From CAMCXT01 sp046302715 (GTDB lineage: Bacteria > Bacteroidota > Bacteroidia > M30B66), in NCBI GenBank assembly GCA_046302715.1, contig JBKCHQ010000076.1:1-62978 (forward strand): a stretch of 62,978 nucleotides of DNA, given 5' to 3'. A program made the translations under genes and the position numbers. Shown in pieces: positions 33,349 to 41,946 of this stretch. The number at the start of each line of letters is the position of its first letter. The first letter of the stretch is position 1. The notes under the pieces were generated by a model. The model did no database searches. It worked only from the letters and a program-made list of their open reading frames with translations, and had not been told where the DNA came from.

Positions 33349-35688
33349 CTAATTCCCCAGCAAAGTTACCGTTCCGCGTTCCTCAAAGGGTTGGTCTTTT
33401 ACATCGGTGCCGTTTATGATGTAAAAATACGTGCCGTCGGCTTGTTTTTCGCCGTTAGATGTACCGTCCCAACCCCCGTTCTTATCCTCCCAGGTGAAGA
33501 GCAATTTACCCCATCGGTTATATACCCGGGCACTAAAGGTTTTAACGGCATTATGCTTTACCTGAAAGAGATTATTAAAGCCGTCGCCATTACCTGGCGT
33601 AAATACATTGGGAACAATCAATCCCAGCTGGTCGCTCAAAACTTTGATAACACGGCTGGCTGTATCGGCACATCCGCTCGAATTGGTGCAAATTACCTGT
33701 AGGTTGTAACTTCCCGAATCGGCAAAAGTTAGTATGCCACTGCTCAACAGGTTAATTACCGAATCGTTCAGCGTCCACACGCAGGTTTCGGCATTAATGC
33801 TGATGTCGGTAACCTGCACTTCAAATACTGTGTATCCCGAGTCGGCACTCGTAGTAAAATCGGCAAACACCGGTAAGCCCGTAATTACAATCTGGTCGGT
33901 GGCCGTGTTGCATTCGCCTTCACGTGTTAAAATGTAGGTTCCAGCCACATCAATACTAATGCTCTGGGTTGTTTCGCCGTTGTTCCATGAATTAAGGCTG
34001 GCATCGGCCGACTCGAGCGTTATGGGTTCGCCACTGCATAAAGAAGTGCCGTTTAGCGAAGCAATATCTGCTGTTACAAGTTCGTTCAATACCAAATCAA
34101 CGTTTAATGCCTCACTCACACAAGAACCCTCGGTGGCAGTAACCCAGAAACTACCCTCTGGTGTAGGCGAATTGAAGGTTGTTCCACTCCCCACTAAGTT
34201 AATGAGTCCCTCAGAATCATACCATTGAATGTTACTTCCCGAAACGGTAAGTATAGGAACTGCCTCACCCTCACAATAACTCACTAAGGTATCGCCCACA
34301 GGCAGCTGCACCACAGAAAATTCAATATCCACTGGAATGCTATCCGACGTACAGCCCTCAGCTGTTTGATTTACCCAATAGGTTTGGTTCTGATTTGCTG
34401 TTGGAGTGTAGGTATCACCGCTGGCCAATAATAAACTTAGGCCGGCATTGGGATACCAGTTTACCGTTGCCCCGGCATCAGGTACTACGGTTAAAGCCGT
34501 TGGGGTTTCGCCGTTACAAAACACGGTTTGACCGGTTACAACAGGATCGGAAAGATTGACCACAGTAAATGTCTGTGTCTCGGTGTCGGTACACAATCCG
34601 CTTCCCACGGTATAGGTTATGTCAACCGTACCGTTAATTACCGTAAGATTAAGTGAGGGGCCATTAACACCCGCTCCGACCCATTGTCCGCCTGGCGTAC
34701 CGGTTAAGAGCGTGGTTAAGTCTAAAACACCTTGCCCACCGCACAATACGCCCGGATTGGTAAATGCGGCATCAACAGCCCCACTTACATTAATAGTTTG
34801 TGTTACGCTGGCTGTTTGGGTGTTGCAGTCGTTAGTTGGGACTACAGTATACGTAATTTCTACAGATCCACTCACTTGCGATGGATCAAATGTTGAACCG
34901 CTTACCCCCTGACCTGACCATGTGCCACCCGAAGTGCCTGTTATTAAGGTGTTAAGATCAAGAGGCGCGTTGGTTTGACATTGAGGACCGGGATTGGTCC
35001 AATCGGCTGAAAAGGGTTGAAATGGCGCCTGGCAACTCGTATTTCCATAGCTTGGCTGACCATCAGGTGTAAAGTCAACAAAGGCCCCATTTTGATCGGT
35101 ATTGTTTCCATTGCCATCAACCAGATTGCCCCTTATGTATGTTACTTCTTCGTAACATGGGAATGCGCCATTTACTTGAATACGCAAGGTTTGTTCCTGT
35201 GGGGTTCCTGTATTGTAGTTTAAGAAGTGTCCCCCACCCTGACCGGTATGTTGATGGTAGATAACGTAGAGCGTATCGGTAAGGTTTGCAAAAGAATTGA
35301 GGGCTACCGAAACCTCGTAGCTTGTAATGGCCAGTACAGATCGGCCGGCAGGTATTAGACCCAGTGGGGGCTCGATAAGATAACCGCATTCATTGGTAAT
35401 GGTATTATTTAGCTCTAAGGTTTTTGCTTCGGTAGAAACATTCTGGACAAAACCATTGAAGGGCAAGGTATTAACGCCTTGCGAAGGCCAGCCATTAACG
35501 ATTTGAATGTCGGCAATGTTAATGGGATTGGCACCTACTTTAAAGCGAAACATTTCGTTTAACCCTTCAGGACTCGAAAATGCATCATCGCAGGCATTTA
35601 CCAAAATAGTTTCAACTTCTATACAGTTTTGGGCGGTTAATGTTCCCAAGCTTAGAATCGAGAAGAGAAATAAGTACAGGTTACGCAT
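33349..35688 (-). CDS. Secreted T9SS type B (gliding motility-type) multidomain protein
   Basis: The 779-residue protein has a signal peptide (MRNLYLFLFSILSLGTLTAQ) and a first domain of about 230 residues that looks lamin-tail-like (CIEVETILVNACD, FRFKVGANPINIADIQIVNG). Several Ig-like repeats follow, with recurring TGTSGGTWSGQGVSGSTFDP and TGTPGGQWVGAGVNG units, then a PKD-like segment (CVWTLNDSVI). It ends in a type B sorting domain: VPNVFTPGNGDGFNNLFQV, VYNRWGKLLFTWED and GTYFYIINGTDV. It is likely a surface protein exported by T9SS; ligand unknown. Confidence 0.92.
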   Translation of the reverse strand: MRNLYLFLFSILSLGTLTAQNCIEVETILVNACDDAFSSPEGLNEMFRFKVGANPINIADIQIVNGWPSQGVNTLPFNGFVQNVSTEAKTLELNNTITNECGYLIEPPLGLIPAGRSVLAITSYEVSVALNSFANLTDTLYVIYHQHTGQGGGHFLNYNTGTPQEQTLRIQVNGAFPCYEEVTYIRGNLVDGNGNNTDQNGAFVDFTPDGQPSYGNTSCQAPFQPFSADWTNPGPQCQTNAPLDLNTLITGTSGGTWSGQGVSGSTFDPSQVSGSVEITYTVVPTNDCNTQTASVTQTINVSGAVDAAFTNPGVLCGGQGVLDLTTLLTGTPGGQWVGAGVNGPSLNLTVINGTVDITYTVGSGLCTDTETQTFTVVNLSDPVVTGQTVFCNGETPTALTVVPDAGATVNWYPNAGLSLLLASGDTYTPTANQNQTYWVNQTAEGCTSDSIPVDIEFSVVQLPVGDTLVSYCEGEAVPILTVSGSNIQWYDSEGLINLVGSGTTFNSPTPEGSFWVTATEGSCVSEALNVDLVLNELVTADIASLNGTSLCSGEPITLESADASLNSWNNGETTQSISIDVAGTYILTREGECNTATDQIVITGLPVFADFTTSADSGYTVFEVQVTDISINAETCVWTLNDSVINLLSSGILTFADSGSYNLQVICTNSSGCADTASRVIKVLSDQLGLIVPNVFTPGNGDGFNNLFQVKHNAVKTFSARVYNRWGKLLFTWEDKNGGWDGTSNGEKQADGTYFYIINGTDVKDQPFEERGTVTLLGN

Positions 35689-35711
35689 AAGCTATAATTC
35701 TGAGGGTGAAT

Positions 35712-37322
35712 TTAGGATAAATCGTCATTCCATCTGCACATAATCAATAAATTTCCATTGGGGCTCATTGCTGCTAGAAGTGTCTTAAACAATCTAGAAT
35801 GCGCTGAACTCATAAACGTAAACAGGCTCTCGCTGCGTTCGCTAAGTGCACCGGTAGGAAATACGGTGGCATATACCGAACGGATTTGCCCTAAGCGCTC
35901 CGCTTCTTTTTTACGGGCCTCTCGAAGCATTTTTTTCTGAAAATTCTCAAGTTGTTTCTTGAGCCTCACCTGCATGGCTCTTGCCGAACGTTTGGTGGGG
36001 AGATTCACTGCGGTTGCCTTCTCTTCTATGCTTTTAAACATGGTATCAAAGGCCTCAAGTTCATTGGATAGATCGAGCATACCTTGTGAATCAGATAAAA
36101 GTTTGCGGCGTTCAATTTCAATGAGCGGCAATAATAAGTCGGCCCAAATAAAGCCCGAATTTTCGAGGCGATGAAAAGACGCTCCATCCATCAAAACTGC
36201 AGAGTTACGAAGTAAAAGAGCCGGAAACACTACCGAATAATGCTCCATTACCGACTTTAACTCGAGCCAGTAGGCTATTTCGGCAGCACCGCCAAAGGTG
36301 GCAATATTTGGGAGTATGAATTCCTGATACACCGGCCTCATTAAGGCATTGGGAGAAAAACGCTCGGGATATAAGCGAATTTCGGTCTTTAATGAATTAG
36401 CCTCCCAAGTATAACTTTGATCCGTAGTTTTAAAACCCTCAGTATCCTTTTCAATACGCTCGCGGTAATTATCTTTTAAATAGAAAAAATTAATGTCTCG
36501 CCCCTGCAATTGCACCGGGTAGCGATGCGAAATAGTATCAATGGCGTTGCGACTAAGTGTATAACTGCGGCTGTTTAAAATATCATCCTCTATAATTGAT
36601 GCAAACGATGACTTTAATTGAACATCATCGGCATCTATACAAAGAAGCCCCAATTGACCAAATATATGATGCACCAGATAGCGTGTGGCCATAGCCAGTG
36701 TGGGCAAGGAATATGCGTCCGTAAGCAGTTGGCGCCAATTGGGGATAATCGAAAAAACGTCTGATTGCTGCAGCCACTCCAAGACGGCAGCACAAGGCAT
36801 GCGCCCGGCGGGGCCGTTGTATTGAAGTGGACACGTGTACTTTTTACCGTGAATGGTAAATGAGCGAATTTCGTCGATATCGTGGTCTTCGGTGGCCATC
36901 CAGAAAACGGGAATAAAATCCTTATCGGCGTATTTATTTTTTAAATCAACACACAAAGCCACTGCCGAAAGTATTTTTAGTGGTGTGTAGAGCGGACCCA
37001 GCAAAATACCCACCTGTTGGCCTGTAGTAACCGTAAAGGTAGTGGGTTTAAGCAACTTATTAATTATTGACTCGCTTGCAGCATTTAAAATGCCTGTAGC
37101 AGCGTATTGATTTTTGAGCACATCCACTAAGACGTTACGCTTTTGTGCATCAAACGATTGACGTTGTGCTATTAGTGCCTCAAAATTGGGATTAAGAGGC
37201 GATGTACTTCGTAAAGCATGAAAAAACGAATCGTCGTTGCAATAATCGCTGGCTATTCGGGTTAAAAGACCTGATTGGGAGTGGGGGACAGAAAATAATG
37301 CATCCAATGCCATGCGATCCAA
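35712..37322 (-). CDS. bshC: Bacillithiol biosynthesis cysteine-adding enzyme BshC
   Basis: BshC adds cysteine to glucosaminyl-malate in the last step of bacillithiol synthesis, giving the main low-molecular-weight thiol of many Bacteroidota and Bacilli. The 536 residues match the family, with TTGQQVGILLGPLYTPLKI near 110, the FWMATEDHDIDEI motif near 143 and a long C-terminal coiled coil (KKQLENFQKKMLREARKKE). The gene is 26 nt downstream of rimO on the same strand; bshA and bshB are not in the window. Confidence 0.95.
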   Translation of the reverse strand: MDRMALDALFSVPHSQSGLLTRIASDYCNDDSFFHALRSTSPLNPNFEALIAQRQSFDAQKRNVLVDVLKNQYAATGILNAASESIINKLLKPTTFTVTTGQQVGILLGPLYTPLKILSAVALCVDLKNKYADKDFIPVFWMATEDHDIDEIRSFTIHGKKYTCPLQYNGPAGRMPCAAVLEWLQQSDVFSIIPNWRQLLTDAYSLPTLAMATRYLVHHIFGQLGLLCIDADDVQLKSSFASIIEDDILNSRSYTLSRNAIDTISHRYPVQLQGRDINFFYLKDNYRERIEKDTEGFKTTDQSYTWEANSLKTEIRLYPERFSPNALMRPVYQEFILPNIATFGGAAEIAYWLELKSVMEHYSVVFPALLLRNSAVLMDGASFHRLENSGFIWADLLLPLIEIERRKLLSDSQGMLDLSNELEAFDTMFKSIEEKATAVNLPTKRSARAMQVRLKKQLENFQKKMLREARKKEAERLGQIRSVYATVFPTGALSERSESLFTFMSSAHSRLFKTLLAAMSPNGNLLIMCRWNDDLS

Positions 37323-37348
37323 TTAGCGAATTCGTGCTGAATAACAGA

Positions 37349-38662
37349 TTAAATCGGTGTACCGAATAGGTCAAAAGCTTCAGCCCTTTCGATACGCACC
37401 TGAACAAAGGAGCCAGGCGATAAATACTGAGCCTCATTGGCCTCAATGAGTACTTCATTATCTACCTCGGGCGAGTCGAACTCGGTTCGTCCAATAAAAT
37501 AGCCCCCTTCTTTTCGATCAATCAGCGTTTTAAAAACCTTACCTACTTTTTCGGCATTTAGGGCAGCCGAAATGCTCTCCTGCATCTCCATAATTTCGGC
37601 GGCACGTTGTTGCTTTACCTCATTGGACACATCGTCGTTTAGCGAGTATGCGTGCGTTTGTTCTTCGTGGCTGTATGTAAAAACGCCAAGCCGTTCGAAT
37701 CGCATTTGTTGTATCCATTCGAGCACTTCCTGATGGTCGGACTCGGTTTCGCCCGGGAAACCCGTAATAAGCGTGGTGCGCAATGCAATACCGGGCACAC
37801 GACTGCGAATGGTATTCACCAGTTCGGTCGTTTTCTCACGGGTAGTACCACGCCGCATCATTTTAAGCATGGTGTTGCTCACGTGTTGCAGCGGCATATC
37901 GAGGTAATTGCAGATGTTGCTACGTTCGTTCATTACCTCTAAAACATCGAGCGGAAATCCGCTGGGAAAGGCGTAATGCAACCTAATCCACTCTATGCCT
38001 TCAACATCAGATAAGCGACGCATGAGCTCGGCAAGTTTACGATCTTTATAAATATCGAGCCCGTAATAGGTAGAATCTTGCGCAATCAACAACAACTCAC
38101 GCGTTCCGTTCCGTGCCAGATTTTTTGCCTGCTCCACCAATTGCTCCATTGGAATACTCACATGGCCGCCACGCATGAGCGGAATGGCGCAAAACGAACA
38201 TGGGCGATCGCATCCCTCCGAAATTTTAAAGTACGCAAAATGAGCGGGAGTGGTAAGCAAACGCTCGCCTACAAGTTCGTGTTTATAATCAGCCTTTAGG
38301 GTTTTTAGCAATCGAGGCAGATCGCGCGTGCCAAACCATGCATCAACCTCGGGAATTTCTTTTTCGAGCTCAGGCTTGTAACGCTCACTTAAACAACCTG
38401 TAACATACACCTTATCGAGTTGACCTCTTTCTTTAGCCTCGGCAAAACGCAATATAGTATCTATACTTTCCTGCTTGGCATTGTCAATAAATCCACAGGT
38501 ATTTATTATTACAATACCAGCATCGTCATCGCTTGATTCATGCACCACATCAAAGCGGTTGGCTTTAAGCTGCCCCATGAGCACCTCAGAGTCGTACAGG
38601 TTTTTAGAACATCCCAAGGTTACCACATTGACCTTATTCTTTTTCAGCGTTTTGGTTTTCAT
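37349..38662 (-). CDS. rimO: Ribosomal protein uS12 methylthiotransferase RimO
   Basis: This radical SAM enzyme adds a methylthio group to Asp88 of ribosomal protein S12. In its 437 residues the N-terminal MTTase domain carries cluster Cys (TLGCSKNLYDSE, INTCGFI, VTGCLSERY), the radical SAM core has CDRPCSFCAIP (CxxxCxxC), and a TRAM domain is at the end. The ATG at 38662 is chosen rather than an upstream TTG at 38671. A TACCTTTG box ends only 6 nt before this ATG (see the regulatory entry). It is upstream of bshC. Confidence 0.95.
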   Translation of the reverse strand: MKTKTLKKNKVNVVTLGCSKNLYDSEVLMGQLKANRFDVVHESSDDDAGIVIINTCGFIDNAKQESIDTILRFAEAKERGQLDKVYVTGCLSERYKPELEKEIPEVDAWFGTRDLPRLLKTLKADYKHELVGERLLTTPAHFAYFKISEGCDRPCSFCAIPLMRGGHVSIPMEQLVEQAKNLARNGTRELLLIAQDSTYYGLDIYKDRKLAELMRRLSDVEGIEWIRLHYAFPSGFPLDVLEVMNERSNICNYLDMPLQHVSNTMLKMMRRGTTREKTTELVNTIRSRVPGIALRTTLITGFPGETESDHQEVLEWIQQMRFERLGVFTYSHEEQTHAYSLNDDVSNEVKQQRAAEIMEMQESISAALNAEKVGKVFKTLIDRKEGGYFIGRTEFDSPEVDNEVLIEANEAQYLSPGSFVQVRIERAEAFDLFGTPI

Positions 38663-38668
38663 GCGGCG

Positions 38669-38676
38669 CAAAGGTA
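38669..38676 (-). promoter_or_regulatory. -7-like element immediately before rimO
   Basis: On the minus strand TACCTTTG (38676-38669) matches TAnnTTTG exactly. Only 6 nt separate it from the rimO ATG, so a transcript starting the usual 7 nt downstream would have essentially no leader. Confidence 0.4.
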
Positions 38677-38749
38677 CGTATTAAAGAAATTACCCGTATT
38701 GGCTTAATTAACAACCAAAAACACTGATTATCAATACTGTTTATAATTT

Positions 38750-38768
38750 ATTTAGAATTGTTCTAAAT
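38750..38768. promoter_or_regulatory. Operator dyad 1 of the FecA-like receptor gene
   Basis: ATTTAGAA and TTCTAAAT form a perfect 8-bp inverted repeat around a 3-base centre (19 bp). It shares the TTTAGA-N5-TCTAAA core with dyad 2, 60 bp away (about six helical turns). The pattern is of the kind bound by Fur- or DtxR-family metal repressors, which is inferred from the TonB receptor it precedes. Confidence 0.65.
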
Positions 38769-38772
38769 AAAA

Positions 38773-38804
38773 TTTGCATCGTTATGAATCATACTTTAGG
38801 TTTG
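38773..38804 (+). promoter_or_regulatory. Promoter of the FecA-like receptor gene
   Basis: TTTG (38773-38776) and TAGGTTTG (38797-38804), 20 nt apart, match the Bacteroidota -33 and -7 elements. The promoter lies between the two operator dyads, so both could block RNA polymerase. Transcription would start near 38811, inside dyad 2. Confidence 0.65.
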
Positions 38805-38810
38805 CATCTG

Positions 38811-38827
38811 TTTAGAATTAATCTAAA
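38811..38827. promoter_or_regulatory. Operator dyad 2 of the FecA-like receptor gene
   Basis: TTTAGA and TCTAAA form a perfect inverted repeat around ATTAA (17 bp). It lies 8 nt before the ATG at 38836 and covers the predicted transcription start. Same core as dyad 1. Confidence 0.65.
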
Positions 38828-38835
38828 TAAGAATT

Positions 38836-41058
38836 ATGCAAAACCAAATTTTAGCATTATTTGCCTGCCTTTTCGCATTAAATGCGTGGGCACAAACCAA
38901 CGGCGGTATGCTAACCGATACCAGCCATTTAAGCGCGATTGAAGTAAGCAGTGTTGTAGCAAAACCTATACGTTTTCCGGCCGATACTAATGGTATGATG
39001 CTCCTCGGTGGAAAAAAGGTAGAAATTGTAGATGTAGCTAATCAGAATATTTCCTTAGTCAATAATAATTCGCGGCAAGTATTTGCACGTGTCGCAGGTA
39101 TACAGGTATGGGAGAGCGATGGTTCTGGAGCTCAGGTAAATGTGGGGAGCAGAGGCCTAAGTCCTAACCGCAGTTGGGAATTTAACGTACGTCAGAACCA
39201 CTATGACATTTCGGCCGATCCCTTTGGATACCCTGAGGCCTATTACAATCCGCCAATGGAGGCAGTTAAACGAATCGAAATCATTCGCGGTGCGGCCTCA
39301 TTGCAATACGGCCCACAGTTTGGCGGCCTCCTAAATTATGTGACAGATGCACCAGAAGGAGATGATGCTGTTCATGGAAAAACAACTCAAACCCTTGGAA
39401 GTTTTGGGATGATGAGCAGTTACAACGCTCTAAAATTTAACGGCAAACGATTTAGCGTACATGGTTATTATCATTTCAGAAAAGCTGATGGATGGCGCCA
39501 AAATAGTGAGTATACCATCAATAATGCCTTTATTAAGGCACGATACGATTTCAGTAAAAAATTAATGTTAAATGCAGAATTTACGAGGCTTAACTATGTA
39601 AACCAACAGGCAGGAGGTTTAACAGACAGCCTATTTTCGATTGACCCCTCCGCGAGCCTTCGCAATCGAAACTGGTTTAACGTACCCTGGCTGATTCCTC
39701 AAGTGGAGCTTAGTTTCAAACCCGATTCAAACACCTCCTTAACCCTGAGTGTTTTTGGCCTCATCGGCGAGCGTAATTCGGTAGGCTTTACCGCCGACCT
39801 GCTACACCCCGACACACTGAATACTGCAACAGGCAAGTACACCAACCGACGTGTAGATAGGGATGCATACCAGAATTATGGTTCTGAATTACGTTTTCGT
39901 AAAAACTGGAGCACGACTAAAAACACGCATTTTCTGGCTGCAGGCATTCGCTATTTTAAAGGAAACACACGCAGACAGCAAGACGGAAAAGGCAGTACCG
40001 GCAAAGATTTTAATCTTACCCTCGAACCCGACAGCGACTTTAAGCGTGACCTTAATTTCATTACAACCAATGCCGCTTTTTTCGCTGAAAACCAATTTAA
40101 CATAGGGAAACGCTTCTCGGTGAGTCCCGGTTTTCGTGTCGAAATACTGGCACAACAAGCCAGTGGTCGTTTTGGGGTGATAAACAATGAGTCCGTTCCC
40201 TTTGAGGGAGCTCCTCAAACACGATTTGTATTGTTGGGAGGTTTTTCGGCAGAATATAAAATAAAAGAGGAAGCAGAAATTTACGGCGGCCTAAATAAAA
40301 ATTTCAGACCTGTTTTATATTCCGATTTAACTCCTCCAGCCACCACCGATACGGTTGACATTGCGTTGAAGGATGCCTCGGGCTACACGGCCGAATTGGG
40401 TTACCGAAAACGTACAAACTGGCTATACACTGATGTAAGCTTGTATTATTTGTTATACAACAATCGTATAGGAACCCTAGCTATTGCCGGGCCTGCAGGA
40501 GGCACACGTCAATTTAGAACCAATATTGGAACCTCGGTTTCGATGGGTGTTGAATATTTTTTGGAAGTGTCCATTCCCAAAATGATACAGCCCGGTTGCT
40601 GCAAAGAGTGGGACGTTAAAATTTTTGCTTCGGGCACCTATCAAAATGCCGAATACACTCGTTTGCCTAAAACCAAATTAAACAACTCCATAATCGAAAC
40701 CACCGAACTTAGCGGAAATAAAGTAGAATACGCTCCCGAATGGATTCTGCGAAGTGGCTTAAATTTCAAGTGGCACTCCTTTGAATTGGGCGGACAAATT
40801 TCGCATACCTCCGAGGTTTTTGCCAGTGCCGATAACAATTCCGAAAGTTCAGCAAACGGCAACGATGGTAAAGTTCCTGCTTATACCGTAGCCGATGTAA
40901 ATTTGTCTTATACTGTAAAGCAATTTGTAATTAAGGCGGGCATCAACAACCTGTTTAACGAACGCTACTTTACGCGCAGGGCTGGCGGATATCCCGGCCC
41001 GGGGATACTGCCGGCTGAAGCAAGAAATGCGTGGATTTCGCTTGGATTTAGCTTTTGA
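38836..41058 (+). CDS. TonB-dependent outer-membrane receptor, FecA-like
   Basis: The 740-residue protein has a signal peptide (MQNQILALFACLFALNAWAQ), a plug domain (about 50-165; VNVGSRGLSPNRSWEF, EIIRGAASLQYGPQFGG) and a 22-strand barrel ending in the aromatic signature ARNAWISLGFSF. It lacks the N-terminal carboxypeptidase-like domain and any SusD partner, which argues for siderophore or ferric-chelate uptake rather than glycans. The plug resembles ferric dicitrate receptor FecA. Control by metal is suggested by the two dyads flanking its promoter. No ABC transporter or sigma/anti-sigma pair is adjacent. Confidence 0.92.
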   Translation: MQNQILALFACLFALNAWAQTNGGMLTDTSHLSAIEVSSVVAKPIRFPADTNGMMLLGGKKVEIVDVANQNISLVNNNSRQVFARVAGIQVWESDGSGAQVNVGSRGLSPNRSWEFNVRQNHYDISADPFGYPEAYYNPPMEAVKRIEIIRGAASLQYGPQFGGLLNYVTDAPEGDDAVHGKTTQTLGSFGMMSSYNALKFNGKRFSVHGYYHFRKADGWRQNSEYTINNAFIKARYDFSKKLMLNAEFTRLNYVNQQAGGLTDSLFSIDPSASLRNRNWFNVPWLIPQVELSFKPDSNTSLTLSVFGLIGERNSVGFTADLLHPDTLNTATGKYTNRRVDRDAYQNYGSELRFRKNWSTTKNTHFLAAGIRYFKGNTRRQQDGKGSTGKDFNLTLEPDSDFKRDLNFITTNAAFFAENQFNIGKRFSVSPGFRVEILAQQASGRFGVINNESVPFEGAPQTRFVLLGGFSAEYKIKEEAEIYGGLNKNFRPVLYSDLTPPATTDTVDIALKDASGYTAELGYRKRTNWLYTDVSLYYLLYNNRIGTLAIAGPAGGTRQFRTNIGTSVSMGVEYFLEVSIPKMIQPGCCKEWDVKIFASGTYQNAEYTRLPKTKLNNSIIETTELSGNKVEYAPEWILRSGLNFKWHSFELGGQISHTSEVFASADNNSESSANGNDGKVPAYTVADVNLSYTVKQFVIKAGINNLFNERYFTRRAGGYPGPGILPAEARNAWISLGFSF

Positions 41059-41098
41059 TCCTTAATGAAAATAGCATCAATAATAGCATCACAAATTC

Positions 41099-41117
41099 AA
41101 GGTATTTAATACCTTTG
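41099..41117 (+). promoter_or_regulatory. -7 element inside a palindrome, before the DUF1573 gene
   Basis: AAGGTAT and ATACCTT (41099-41115) form a perfect 7-bp inverted repeat with a 3-base centre. Its right arm overlaps TACCTTTG (41110-41117), an exact TAnnTTTG -7 box. The start codon at 41138 lies 20 nt downstream. A repressor binding the palindrome would cover the promoter. Confidence 0.5.
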
Positions 41118-41137
41118 AGGCAGTTTTTAAATCAATT

Positions 41138-41611
41138 ATGAAACGAAGCGTTTTTTACACTCTAGTGCTGTTTGGAGGATTATATCTTAACTCCTGCGAC
41201 ACCAAAAGAGACGGCATTACTACCGATATAGTGAACAACTCGGCAAGTGCCGATGGCAAGCAAGATGTTCCGGTGGCTGCCATCAAGTTTGACAAAGACA
41301 CCTTTAACTTTGGCGAGGTGATGGAAGGCGAAAAAGTAGCGCACACCTTTACGTTTACCAATACCGGAAAAAACGATCTCATTATATCTAATGCGCAGGC
41401 AAGCTGTGGGTGCACCGTGCCTGAATGGCCTAAAGAGCCCATTGCTCCCGGAAAACAAGGGCAAATTGATGTCGTATTCAATACTGCACACAAACCGGGC
41501 AATGCCATTAAATCGGTAACGGTTTCGTCGAATACCGAACCGGCCATGACCAAATTATTCATCACCGGTTTTGTGAAAGCCGATCCTAAAGCTAAAAAAG
41601 AAGAAGAATAA
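41138..41611 (+). CDS. DUF1573 domain lipoprotein
   Basis: This 157-residue predicted lipoprotein (lipobox-like LYLNSCDTK) is followed by a DUF1573 Ig-like (ASH/MSP-type) domain: DTFNFGEVMEGEKVAHTF, FTNTGKNDLIISNAQASCGC and PGKQGQIDVVFNTAHKPG. The family is abundant in Bacteroidota envelopes and its role is unclear. It starts the conserved cluster DUF1573-yajC-YbbR-coaE, with gaps of only 2-9 nt. It is often preceded by nusB, which is absent here. Confidence 0.93.
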   Translation: MKRSVFYTLVLFGGLYLNSCDTKRDGITTDIVNNSASADGKQDVPVAAIKFDKDTFNFGEVMEGEKVAHTFTFTNTGKNDLIISNAQASCGCTVPEWPKEPIAPGKQGQIDVVFNTAHKPGNAIKSVTVSSNTEPAMTKLFITGFVKADPKAKKEEE

Positions 41612-41613
41612 CC

Positions 41614-41937
41614 ATGCATAGCCTTACAACCTTTACTTTACTTATGAATCCCAACGGACAAAGTGGGCTTTCATCGTTAATTCCCATGCTACTTATCGTA
41701 GTTGTGTTTTACTTTTTCATGATACGTCCGCAACAGAAAAAAGTCAAAGAAGCCAAAAAATACCGCGATTCTCTTGAAAAAGGAAGTAAAATCGTTACCA
41801 TTGGAGGTATTCATGGAAAAATTGTGGAAATAGCGGAAACTACATTCTTAATTGAAGCCGAAGGCGGTGCCAAATTGCGCATCGAAAAAACGGCCGTAGC
41901 CACCGGTGCTCCTACTGAAGCGTTAACCCCTCAATAG
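41614..41937 (+). CDS. yajC: Preprotein translocase subunit YajC
   Basis: This is the accessory subunit of the Sec translocon that works with SecDF. The 107 residues comprise one membrane helix (LIPMLLIVVVFYFFMI), the conserved RPQQKKVKEAKKYRDSL, and the KGSKIVTIGGIHGKI motif. The start is either 41614 or the ATG at 41644. It is in the DUF1573-coaE cluster. Confidence 0.95.
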   Translation: MHSLTTFTLLMNPNGQSGLSSLIPMLLIVVVFYFFMIRPQQKKVKEAKKYRDSLEKGSKIVTIGGIHGKIVEIAETTFLIEAEGGAKLRIEKTAVATGAPTEALTPQ

Positions 41938-41946
41938 CTTTGTTAA

